From Megachile rotundata (Eukaryota > Arthropoda > Insecta > Hymenoptera > Megachilidae), in assembly GCF_050947335.1 (NCBI RefSeq), contig NC_134993.1, positions 12,462,001 through 12,526,000 of the forward strand: DNA of 64,000 nucleotides, given 5' to 3'. The translations under genes and the position numbers were made by a program. Shown here in pieces: positions 46,787 to 58,656 of this stretch (position 1 is the stretch's first letter; every line of letters starts with the position of its first letter). Under the pieces are notes generated by a model, which was given only the letters and a program-made list of their open reading frames with translations, was not told where the DNA came from and did not search any database.

Positions 46787-49700
46787 TTAAAATTCTTGAA
46801 ATTCCATCTCAAACATTTTTTGAGTTATAAGTATACCATTCATCTGCAATTCTGTTGTTATCTCAGTGATTAGTTCTTCTATTAATTTGTCAGAGATCCT
46901 GATGAAAAAAAAATCATCAATAAAAATTTATGAAATAAATATAATTTTATATTCTTACCATGCTACAATGTTCCATGGTTTATTTTGAGTATTACTAGAA
47001 TACATTGGCTTTGACTGACATTGTTTTTGATATTCCAATCTATAGGATAGAAATTGTAATTCGGTTTCTTTTGAAACAGTTAACATTACTTTATCTTTGG
47101 TATTCGCAGTCTTTTTGTCATCATTATCCTAAAAATTTATTATGAGAACACATTTTTTGATTATATGAATCAAATTGTTTACCTTCAATGTAGTTTCACA
47201 ATCTGCCTGACATGAAACATTGCATTGTGTCGTTTTAGAAATTTTATCCGTAGATGACATGCAAATCAGTCGGACATTTGCATCCTGTTTCTGAACATTA
47301 GATGACCTATCATTGTACAAAAATATTTAATTTGCCTACAGTTTAACTAGACTATCATAATTTATACTCTTTTTACCCATTTAATTTCGAGTCATATTGG
47401 TCAGAATCTTCGTCTGTCAACGGTGCTTTAGTATCGGAATCTTTAGGAGATTGATATTTTTGCAAAAATTCAATTAGTGCCTCCACTGATGTTTCCGAAA
47501 CTGGTTTCTCTTTTGATTCAATTTTCTATTGATATTATAATGTACAATACAAATATTTTATAATCGAAGGCTTAAACTGCAAATGAATTAATATTTAATT
47601 ATTACTACTGTTACCTTTTTTGAAACTAACGTGACCAAACCGCTTAACACAGGAGCTAGAGTAGCTAAATGTTCTTTGCTAATGGCTGTTACTTTTTTAA
47701 ATAAATCATCGTCGTTAGTAACATCCTCGACTTTTTGACATATTTCTTTCTTTTTTGTATGCTTTGATTGACATATGTCTACAGAAGATTTCTTCCTTGT
47801 CGCAGTAGGCTGTTCCACATTTTTATATTTGGTATGGGTGTTTCGGTTACTATCCTAGTTTGTAAGATTAAATTTTAATTGTTTTTAAAATATTAAAAGC
47901 TACAGTATATACTAGCATATCTCACATGTTCAGAATCTAGTGATACCCCATCCATCATAGTTTTAATTTCATCTTCTTTTAGGCAGCTTGCATTTTTCAT
48001 GGAACCAGTTTGAACTATCTCTTTAGAAGATGATGTACATGATACAGGACTAGGATACAATAATTCAGGTACTGAACAATGTTGGACATACAAATTCTTA
48101 GATTCTACAACATTGTTCTTTGTTTCTTTTTGACAAGTATAGCCTGAAAACCATATGTTTAAATTTATAAAGTATTTAAATATATAATGTTATGTTATAA
48201 TGTAAAACCTTGAACAGATATTATATACTTTTTCTTCTTAAAATATTCTTTTTCTTTTGATTATTCTTGGATATTTTAACGTCCATATTGTACATGCTTA
48301 GCCGACCAGACAAATTTTTTCGATTAACGTGTCCTTTGTGGCGTGATGATACTGGTGCCAGAGTCACAGTAGATTCACTATTTTTATATTGTGGAAGTCG
48401 ATTTTTATTCTCTAAACTTAATTTTAAGTTAGACAAAATAGTATCACATTTTTCTCGAAGATCCTTTCCCTAAAAAAAAGAAAGGAGGAAAATTTCGCGA
48501 TACAGTAAAATTATTAATAATTAAAATGAAGAAATTTTAATAATAACATTTTTGTTTAACGTATATTACCAGGGATGTGATAGTCGTATCTCCTGAACAA
48601 AAATAATTGGCAGAGATCTCAACTTTATCACAAATATCTCCCAGATCATAAACAACTTGTAATACATCACGAAGTTTTGTACAATGACTTTCGAGAATGG
48701 AGTTAGGGATATGCTTACAATAAGCATTTAAAGCCTGAACTAATAATTGATGAGCAGTGATCAGTTTTTGTCTGATCATGTCTTGATGAAGTGCAATGTT
48801 CTTATGTCGATTTAATCCTACCCTGGAAGACACGATCCTGATGTGTCTTTGAATGCTTGTAACAAGTCTGTTAAGATTGTACAGATAATTTCTTGAAAAC
48901 CATATCGCAAACTCTACAGTCTGCTGTTGTCTTCTTTTTAAATCATTATCACCGTCTGGCAAAGGAATTCTGCACAATCTAAATGAAATTTCATTTAATA
49001 ACTCAGCAACTTTTTTTTGCATGGATAAAATTTTTTGTATCATGAATGGGTCTGGTTGTATATAGACAACATCATCTTTATTATTACTGGAGTCTGAGTC
49101 TGAGTTATTTTCAAAATGGTTGGTTGCACGAAGAAGTTCATTTGTGTAATACTTCTTTTGCATGATCAAAGAATCTGACCGAGATTTTTTAGTTTTTGAT
49201 CTAGAAATCTTTTTGAATCCTTCAGATTCTTTGTATGGAGAAACATTATCTTCTCGTGAAATTGGAATTGAGACATTAGTACCTGCATTACTTTTATCCT
49301 TTATTAATAACTTTTCTTTTGGAGAGTCACTCTTCGATTGGTTTGCCTAATAAAATAATGAGAATTTTATTTTTCTTAGTACCACACCAGTGCCAAAATT
49401 TGAAAGTACTTACTTCTATATGAATCTTTTCCCTTCTAATACCAGATTTGTTATTATGAATTCTTTTATTTCGTTCAGGAAGAGCATCTTCTTGCAGTCT
49501 CTTAAGTTCTGTATCTACGTCTTGTATGTTTTCTTGCAACAGGTCTTTAACATTTAGCATAGATCGGTGACCATCTTGTTTACAAAAACCAAAATTATTT
49601 AACTCCTGTTCTTTTATAAATGAAGTCCAGATACGTTCCTCATCTTCTTTACGTCTTTGTCTCTGAACATTTTTTACTATATGCTTAAAATGACTTTCAG

Positions 49701-49874
49701 GTACATACTATAAGAAAATTGTTGCATGAAACTACCTATACATATATTTAAGAATATATATATGCATAAAAATACCTTAAAGCTATAATCCTCTTTCATT
49801 TCAAAAGAAAGAAATTGTTCTTTGCCTTTATTATTTATTTCACTGACTTGTCTGTTTTCTATAATAAAAGCCAT
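46787..49874 (-). CDS. Coiled-coil protein of uncertain family, possibly moonraker (KIAA0753/OFIP)-like
   Basis: I do not recognise this protein with confidence. The start ATG is at 49872-49874 (MAFIIENRQ) and the stop at 46,787 follows MEFQEF. Many exons are visible: 49874 to about 49,777; 49,709-49,413 (HFKHIVKNVQRQRRKEDEER); 49,348-48,570, the largest; then 48,469-48,222, 48,145-47,930, 47,853-47,615, and others to 46,787. The best structured segment, in the largest exon, reads MQKKVAELLNEISFRLCRIP, then RRQQQTVEFAIWFSRNYLYN, and predicts as long helices. The rest is Lys/Ser-rich and disordered. The C-terminal helix (KLIEELITEITTEL) and the RNYLYNLNR helix recall the centriolar-satellite scaffold moonraker, but this is from memory of the family's style. 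Small-exon boundaries were not all verified. Confidence 0.6.
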
Positions 49875-51347
49875 TTCCTCTTGGTTAGGTTGAAGTTTTA
49901 TAATGAAGAAAATATATCAAGGACTGCATGAACTTTAAAATAAATCGGTCGTTAGTTTAATTTCTTTAGATGGCAGAAAGAAAATTCAAAAATTACTTAC
50001 TAGTCGGTCTTGAACAGGAGTTAAATTGACATTTTGAATCGATATTTTAACAACGAATATACTTCAGGATATCTTTTTCGAAATGAAATTAGACTCGCAT
50101 TCAATAATTCGTGTACATGTATTCGTAATACATATACATTCACAAAATGTATCCATGCATTCAAAACGATAAACAATCGCTTTACTCATACAAATTTTTT
50201 GCGTACGATTATATAAATAATCATTGAATAATTCTTTCATGTTTATCGTTTCATATTCATTTTTATGAACTGCCTCTTTTCTGAAAATTATTGACTCTCA
50301 AAGGAGTAACAATGAGGAGTAGAAAATAAATATGAATAAACGTCGAGATAATATCGGCAGGAGCATGGGTGCGGTTAAGGATGTGCCATCATTTGTTAAA
50401 TGTCGCTGGATCAATACTCCCGGCGCGCAAGGATGTAGAAAACTGAATATAGATTGTTGTGAACAAGTTTTGTCCTGCGTAATCTGAATGGTCTACCTGA
50501 CGATCTATACCTTTGCGCGCTTACTTTTAAATTTGTCCGCGCAACCAGCTCGATGATACAGAATTTCTCTTTCCTTTGTTAAAATAGTTGCGATAGTACT
50601 ATGCGGGGGTATGACAATTTATAATTTACTTGTGCATTTCAACCTTAATTGTTACGAGAAATGGTTAAAATTATTTAGTAGTTTGTTGTGTATGTACGGT
50701 CAGAAAATTATTGTTAGCACGTTAACCAATCCTTCAGTTGGCGCGACGTGACGTCAGAAAATTCAGGCGCAGAATCGCGCTCCACCAAGCTCCTGATTAC
50801 TTACGTGCCGTCGATTTTTCGGCTTTTATTTCGCAATACGTCTAGAAATTTAAATATAATTCGGTAACGTATAAAAAGAAGATTCCAGCAATCTCTTACA
50901 CAATTTTAATACGTTTCGCGATATTTATATATTTGCTTTGTTGCATTTTATATCATTTTATGTTACTCACTTTTTTGTAGTAATATTAAAATACATCGAA
51001 TAACGATGTAACTGCGCGGGACTATCTTAACGCTGACAAAAGAACATGTTATATTTAATAGTAAAATAATCTTACACTGTGTATGATCATTTGTTTTTTT
51101 AACAAACTAGACATTCGAAATGAACAAGCTATCATTTCGTTGCTATCATTATTATTGTCATTTACAATTCCATCATTTTTTCAGGTTGAAAATAGATATT
51201 GAGCAGAAACTTTTTCGTCATAGTGAGCTCGCGAATTATTTTGTTCAGTCACGTCGTATAAAGGATTTTCACTCATCAGTGAATTTGCACTGTACATTTA
51301 TGTATTAATACTTCAATCCATAAATATTTAACAAAAAACCACTCAAA
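49875..51347. promoter_or_regulatory. Divergent promoter region with CRE element
   Basis: About 1.5 kb between head-to-head genes. A GC-richer zone at 50,340-50,830 includes GGCGCGACGTGACGTCAG. The remainder is AT-rich. No exon recognised apart from possible 5'UTRs. Confidence 0.5.
50749..50756. promoter_or_regulatory. Perfect CRE/ATF palindrome TGACGTCA
   Basis: An exact 8-bp CREB/ATF site directly after GGCGCGACG, in the most GC-rich part of the divergent intergenic region, where a core promoter would be expected. Confidence 0.6.
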
Positions 51348-52750
51348 ATGGCATCTAAGGTATTAGTTAAATTACCAACTGTGTCTTTTCTTCAAGTGAG
51401 TATCATATTTCAGCAATTTTTTGAAGTATAAGTTTTTTAAATGGTAAAATATAAATGATACTTTCAGGGCAAAAAGCCACCATCAGATATAGTAACATTA
51501 ACAGAAAGAAATGAGAATTTAAATCAAACTGTAAGACATCAAAATATTAACATAGACCGAGTTGCTCAGCTTGAGCAAAATATGAAATTTCTACAAGAAC
51601 AGCATCAAGCTACACTAGTTGCTTTACATCAAGAAGTAGAATCATTACGTCAAAAAAATAGAGGTACAATATGATAGTAACTTAATAATATATCGATTAT
51701 ATATAAGCTTTATTATAAGTGTATTTTAATATTTTATAAATGCATACAGATTTACAGTTTCAATTAGTATTTTCAAAAGGATCTACTTGTGCAGCTAGTA
51801 GTCCTTCTTCCCCTGAAGATAATGGAACTGGGTTCGTGAAGTCAAAGGTATTCTCCATGGTTCTAAAATATTTTGATATTACATAAAATTATATGTTTGT
51901 CATTTTTTTTGCAGGGTAGCCCAGTGTGCGTAAATATTTCATCGTTGCAGGTGGAACTCCTAGAGAAAGATCTACAAGATACAAAGATATCATTACAGGA
52001 GGCTAAAAATCAGAACCAATATTTATCTGAAATTATTGAACAACAAAAAAAGTTAGTAATTACAAAGATTATGAGCAACATTTACTTTATGTAGAGTTAA
52101 AAAGAGATGTATTAATTACAGAAAGTTGCAATCTACCGAGGAACAGCCATCAAATAAGCAATCGATGATAGATGTAGGAATACAAGTGGAGAATAAAGTT
52201 GACCCCGTTCGGCAAGATTTAGTTTCACGTTTAGAAGTTTCAGAAGCAATGGTAGAACGATTACGCAAACGAAATAAGGATCAGCGGAAAGAAATTCGAA
52301 CGTTGGAAGCAGCATCGGCAAACACCTCGCAAGAGCAGATGCCCCATAAATTTCCACCATTACAGAGTCAAAGTTACTGGCATTGTAGAGCACCAAGGTA
52401 ATGTTTTAATCATTACATACTTTTATTATGAACAGTTAATTCATCTCTTTTAATTATGTAGATGCGGAAGGAATCTTGTACTACCACAACTTCAGAACGG
52501 TAACATGAAAACAGACACAATGATTTTTGAATCCCCTTTTTATCGATCTCAGGGATACCGTAATTATTACCGCGATGAGAGTAATCGAAAATATAGAGGC
52601 CAAAGTTCACAAAAAGATCGTAGAGATAGCGATAATTATCATCATCGACGACAGTTTAAAGATAGAAGTTCGAAAGTTCATCAAAAAGAATTGGTAGATT
52701 CAACGGAAGAATCGACGGAAGCCGATAATTCTACCGGTAGTAAATCATAA
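51348..52750 (+). CDS. CCDC92/CCDC74-like coiled-coil protein
   Basis: Six exons (51348-51395, 51468-51663, 51750-51847, 51915-52051, 52122-52397, 52462-52750) join in phase to 347 residues. The conserved block is LEQNMKFLQEQHQATLVALH followed by EVESLRQKNRDLQFQLVF. This is the signature coiled coil of the CCDC92 domain (vertebrate CCDC92 and CCDC74), proteins placed at centrosomes, cilia and spindles. A short conserved piece (GSPVCVNISSLQ) resembles the VCINGVW element of CCDC74. A second coiled coil (VELLEKDLQDTKISLQEAKN) and a third (LEVSEAMVERLRKRNKDQRK) follow. The tail has a WHCRAPRCGRN segment with two Cys and a His, then a Tyr/Arg/Ser-rich disordered end. Function is by family resemblance only. 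Confidence 0.8.
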
Positions 52751-54023
52751 AATAGGACGCGGTCTGCTAAAGACTGCTAGACTCTGGCAGTGCTATACTA
52801 ATTCATAAGAAATGATCTACGTTTTCTTGTATTCGCTTTAATAAGATAGATATCGTCAGCTAAATACATAATAATATAACTTGTTGTAGATTAGTCACAA
52901 CATCGGGTTGAAATTATACAATTTTTAGTGTAAAAATCTAGTAAAGTTTCACTCGTATAGATACTTGGATATAAAAGTAGAAATTTCATGCTTTATCAAT
53001 TAATAATAATTATCTTACACAATTACTTGCGCTTCTGCTAAACAAATGAAAATGTGTGATTATTCCATTTTTATGAGAAGGAGTAACATAAACAAGTATC
53101 TTCCTTCTTGAGAAAAAAACGGTGTTAAGCATGAAAATGATATTAATAATGACGATTATATTAAGAATAAGATCACGACGATAATAACAGTGGTAACAGT
53201 AGTAATAGCAAAAAAAAAAATAGAAATACGACCAATATTTATACAATGCTGATATCTCAAGCATAAAGTGACAGAAGCTTAAGCTTAATATGCATGTATG
53301 TTTCGATATTGTGTATGCGTGTTTTACACTTTTCCTTTCAGGGTATTGAATGACTAGTTCCATTGATTATACATCGTTTATATATACAATATTTTTGTGC
53401 AATTTTGTTTAAAAAGTAGCATATTGATGAAGATGCTGTTCATATCGATCGTAGATTATATATTTTTTATCAGATTTAATTAGCTCCTTAATATATACTA
53501 TGTTTCATGTAAGAAGCGAGAGATATGGACAGAGAACATAATTTTCTATGTATATGTAGTTACCTTTAAATATTATTTATTATAATTGTAAAAAGCTATT
53601 AAACGTATTTTTTGTTTTCCATTCGTTCATTCTTCATTCAATTTTCCTTCCGTATTTTTTTTCGAATTACACAATTTACTCAATTTGAGAGCCACTGAAA
53701 ATTAAGATGGCCGGAACCGGTTTCAACCAGAAATTGCGCGGTAATATTCACTGAAGTGTTTGCGATTGTGTACGAAGCAAGATTCAAAATTTTGTACATA
53801 ATTTAATAATTGACTATCTGAATTGTTTTCATAACTCATGATACATATATGTTTATGTGATGTTGAAAGTGTCTGAAAGAAACTGAAAGTTCATTACAAT
53901 ATAACAATTAAACACAAGAAAATACATATGTGTTTCTAAAATGTTTTTTCACATATTAAAGATATTAGTCAGAAATAATCAATGTTATATGTGAACAGTT
54001 TCATATATTATTAAGCTGTCCAA
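52751..54023. other. CCDC92-like 3'UTR and promoter of the SANTA/CENP-C gene
   Basis: AT-rich. An ATTAAA near 53,598 followed by a T-rich stretch is the likely polyadenylation region. A GC-richer patch at 53,700-53,750 (GATGGCCGGAACCGG) may be the next gene's promoter. No exon recognised. Confidence 0.45.
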
Positions 54024-57000
54024 ATGGCACAAATGACTGAGGTAATTAAATGTTTGTATATAAATTCTTTTATCAATTAATTGCTTACTTAATCTTAAAT
54101 TTATTTTAATTTCTTCAGGTAAAGTTTGGGGACTTCCAAATAGATCAGCGATATAAAAAATTAGAGCGGGAATTGAAACTAGCTTCTCTTAGAAAGGAAC
54201 ATAACATCAATGAATCAATTTCATCTCCACATTTCTCTAATATCGATTCAAATTTAACTAAATCTAGCACCAGTATTTCTACTTTACACAATTCTAAAAT
54301 GGACAATGATGTTGTTTCTTCAAGCAAGAATTTAAGAAATATATTTCTACAAAGGAACTTAACTAAGCGAAATTCTCTTCAGGATGATTATCTCATGATG
54401 AAGCCACCTAGCACTCACAAAGTTCCCAGAACCTCTAATAAATCAAATTATACACTAAGATGTAATTCAAGAGTTTCCAATGAATACACTGATAGTGTTA
54501 ATTCTTTACAAAATAGTTCTGATAATTTACAAAATAAGAAAACTGTAGTTTTCATGAAGTGGAAAGTTATGTTAACTGAACGAGGTCAATTAGCTGTTAA
54601 AGGAATATTACAATGGTAATTCCTTATAGTTACATGTTTTTTATTTAATAACTTTACTTAATGTTTTGTTTATGATTTCAGTAAAAAGTATTTTCAAACC
54701 AAACCTATTGTAAAAAGATTAACAGGTACAAGCGTGGAATGTGCTTGTAAGGATGTGTATCATTTGCAAGGAAATATTGTTGATGATGATGAAGGTATCT
54801 ATTTGATTACACATATTGTATTTACTTTTGTACATGTTTTATTTTATTTGTTATTTTTAGAATTACCAGAATATGTGAGGGGTAAATTTTATAATGGGTT
54901 TCCTGAGGACTGGAGAAATGTTCATCAACTGTGGAAAACATATATACAACAAGGATGTAGATTATCTTTTCGTTGGCCTACTGCTATTGCAGACAGTGAT
55001 GATGATTTGAAAAGTGAAGTAACAGATGTTACGTATTTACATTCAGAAAATTTTAAGCATGACTTATCAGACTCAAGATCTTTAAAAAAATCATTTGATT
55101 CTGAATGTTCAATCAACTGTTCACAAAATGACAATAATAAAACTTTTACTTTGCATAATTGTGAAAGAAGAAATTCGTATGCACAAACATCAATATCAAT
55201 ATCTGAAAATTCATTGTATAATACCAACATTCAGATTCCATCGAAAAAGTATAATATGTGTAATGCAGAGTGTGATAAAACACTGGAAGATCTAAGTTTT
55301 GATTATACTGACACTAAAAATAAAGTTGCATTGAAGGGAAAATTAAACACCCTTCTAAACAACTTATTGGATAAAAACTGTCCCAAAAAATGCATTTCTG
55401 AAATTATTAAGATAGTTGAATGTCTAAATAATGTTGTGTCAATTGAAAGTAATGAATCCACTGCAGAAGATTTAAAACAAGAGAATCAGAAAAATAAACA
55501 GGATATAGAAACAAGTTCTGATTCCGAAAAATTAGAATCAGTTTCTATGGTAAATAATACAGGAAGCATGCAGAGTAATTCAATGCTTTATCATAAATGT
55601 ACTGCAGAAGATAAAATTGTAAACAATGAAATTGCCAATAGTTATGAACTATTACCAAGAAAACGAACGTTCACAAAAATGAATGAAGATAATAGCAACG
55701 ATAGCTTTGAAAGTGAAAATGAAATTTATGCAGGAACTCCTAAAATACCAGTGAGACAATTCTTTAAAAAAAGAGGAACATTAACAAAATCTTATAAACG
55801 TAGGTCAAAAAAAGTGGCACATAAAAAATATGATGTTGCGAGTAAACATGCTTCAGATACATCTTCATCTGACAGTTCTATTGACAAATCGAGATCAAAA
55901 CAAAACGATGACATACATTTGAAGGATTGTAGTGCAAAGCATGAAACACATTTTTCCGGCACAAAACGAGACGATATTAATCCAAATATTACCAAATCCG
56001 TTGATTTCGATATGTCGAAAGAAGAACAATGGAACCGATTAAGTAATCTTAATAACGATAAAAGTATACATAAAGTACAGAAGTGTTTCATAGGAGAAAA
56101 TTCAACACCCATTCATAGATCTGCTAGCAATGTTTTTAATTGTCTTGATGGAATGAAAACTAGAAAATCTGAATACATGTTAACTGAGAATCATAACAAT
56201 ATCGAAAAACAAATGAATTTTGATGCGGAACAAACAAGTGAAGAAACAAAAGAAGAAGCAAATTCTGATAAGGAACATACTAATGAGAATTATACATATC
56301 GTGAATCACCTAAAAAATTCACGTACAATAATACTAGTAAAATTGCAAAACCTACCATAACCAGCTCAATACCTGTTTATATAAAAGTTAAAGATTCAGG
56401 ATCAAAGCTTCTGTCAGAACCGCAAAAACCAAGAACAAATGTAGTTGATAATGAAAAGAGTACTAAAGAATCAAACAAGGAAAATAAAAAGACACGTAAA
56501 AGGTCTCCTATAAAATTGCGTGGTGTAAAAACTGATAATTCAACTTTGTTAAGTGATAGTAAGAAAAATATTGAAAAACATATTGAAGTTCAGTTAGATG
56601 ATGTAGATTCTACCACTTTAAAAATGTCACAAGCTAATTTGGAAATCTTTAAAGATAGTCAACAAAATATAAGCAACCATAAACCAAAAAAGTTAACTGC
56701 TTGGGCACCGAAAGTCTTGTGCAAGTCAGAATTGTCTTTAATCTTCGAAGGGTCATTATTAAAGTAAGTGATTAAACACATTTTGGATTTTATTAATGCA
56801 ACATAAACTTTATTGTAATTTTTGTACAGCGATGCTGGTCACTTAGTAAGCAAAAAATTCCAAACTGATAACGTACTTCGCAGAGTATCAGCAAAAGTAA
56901 TTGAGACAGAGGATCATGAATTGTATGAGTTAGTTGGTGATTTAAATGATAAAAAACATGGTAGATTATTCACATATAATACATGTATATTAATAAATTA

Positions 57001-58002
57001 CACTTGATTAATTAATTGTATTTTATACAGCTGTACCTAAAGAATTGGTAAATGATTGTCGTAATGGTTGTCCTGCAAGAATAGATCAGTTTTGTAGGAA
57101 ATGGAAAATATTGCAAGAAAGTAAGTTGAGTAACTATGATATTCTTTTCACTTCTGTATAACGTTATTTATGTTACAGATGCAAATTCGACACAGGACAT
57201 TACTACTATTGGAGATTTAAATGTTGGTGTAAGTTCAAAAGGCAGGAGAATTATACGCCCATTAAGTTATTGGACAGGTGAGAAATGAATATAATTTTAC
57301 TTCATCTGCATTTATTAAAGATCTGTTTTTATGTTGCATTTTTCTTTCTCAGGAGAACGTATTACTTTTAAAGATGACAATCCAATATATAGCCCTGGTA
57401 TTTCAGAAGCCACGACTAATAAGATGACAGATAATGAAAAAATCGAAAGCAGCGAATTTCGAAAATCTGACAGAATAAAGAAACAGAGAAAAAGTAAACC
57501 AAAGCTAGAATCAGATTCCTCTCTCAACAGAGAATATATGCACTCCCATAAGGTAATATTTTGACCATATTTCTTTTATTATTTTCTTTACTTATTTCAT
57601 TTATTCTAGAAGGAACACAGAGTTAAGAGAAATAAGCCGAAACCACTTAGCTCGAGGTCAGAGAATCTAGTAGGTAATGAATTATATATTTGAAAGATAT
57701 TTTACCAAGTAATTAACTGACATTAATTTCAAAGCGTGAACCTTATGTGATGAGTATTGAACCAAAATTAATTAAAAACTCGACGAAAACGAATGAGAAT
57801 ACCAACAGCTCAGAACAAATGTAATTTCCGGGAATGTTGTTAGTGTTACTTTACATCTTATATGAGAATAATATGAAGTGCTTTATTTAGGTCGATGAAC
57901 CGCCAATTTTCAAACGGAGAGGATTGTATCGTAGCAACATATTATTTGAAGACTTCACTAAATGACGAGGTATTATCTGAGGACCAGGAATCTCATGTAT
58001 AA
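54024..58002 (+). CDS. Candidate KNL2/M18BP1-like centromere protein: two SANTA-like domains and a CENP-C motif
   Basis: Exons 54024-54041, 54119-54615, 54682-54794, 54861-56763, 56830-56960, 57031-57120, 57179-57277, 57353-57552 and 57610 to about 57,673 join in phase; about 1,050 residues. Residues about 150-240 form a SANTA-like domain: FMKWKVMLTERGQLAVKGIL, VYHLQGNI, LPEYVRGKFYNGFPEDW. A disordered Lys/Ser/Asp-rich middle follows. A second SANTA-like domain covers the exon junction near 56.7 kb: LSLIFEGSLL, KKFQTDNVLRRVSAK, HELYELVGDL and a GCP in place of GFP. Next comes a CENP-C motif, GRRIIRPLSYWTGERI. SANTA plus CENP-C motif defines KNL2/M18BP1, which recruits the CENP-A loading machinery. 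The 3' end is unresolved: after SENLV one splice choice stops at once, another continues to a stop at 58,002. The intron 54795-54860 is 66 nt and stop-free. Confidence 0.75.
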
Positions 58003-58068
58003 AATAACATTCCTTGCAACTATTTTGTTTATATGTCTTTGTATATTTTATATTGTATTACTTTTCTA

Positions 58069-58074
58069 AATAAA
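58069..58074 (+). terminator. Candidate poly(A) signal of the SANTA/CENP-C gene (AATAAA)
   Basis: Canonical hexamer 67 bp after the most distal possible stop, which favours an end of the gene near 58.0 kb. Confidence 0.55.
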
Positions 58075-58656
58075 AGATAAAATTTATGTGTGCGTTAATT
58101 AACTGTCACTTTGTGAAGCTGATTACAGTGGATTTTGTCAGTTTTCTGACGAACAGTCTGAAGTACAGTCACTCATAGTAAGATAAAATTGTTTTATTAT
58201 TTAATACCGTAATTTAACAGTTGTATAAAGCATATAAGAAACATGTTGCGTTCCTAAGTCGGTAACATAAGAACTGTACAACTCAGTATCGGTAAAATTA
58301 AATTTAAAAAAGAATATGTTATACGTGTATATACTAAGGCATGAATTAGTATACATTGTTGTTGCAAAAAATAAATATATAATAGATCGATTTCGACGAC
58401 TTTTCAAATCGTATTTGATACACATCTTTCCAAGAGAATCGAAGGTGCATATTTCATGCATACGCGTATGCACTGTATATGAGAATATTTTATCGAAATA
58501 TATAAACGTGTAAGAGGTTGGAAGATAGCTATGGATCAGTATTATGATTCTTCGGCAAATGGGCTCGGCATTTTTATTTTTTACATAATTCTCGATTCTC
58601 TTCTAGATTCCTCTGGTATTTATATCATTCGATATAATAAATTCGAAACGAATTCG
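58075..58656. other. Convergent 3' interval
   Basis: AT-rich sequence between the rightward SANTA gene and the leftward Spt6 gene. It is presumably the Spt6 3'UTR. No gene seen; small ORFs here have no features. Confidence 0.5.

Noticed and set aside
54734..56767. Reading 54,795-54,860 as a genuine transmembrane segment
   Set aside because: The stretch has a donor (GGTATCT) and a T-rich tract with TTTTTAG acceptor. Removing it restores the contiguous SANTA-like block.
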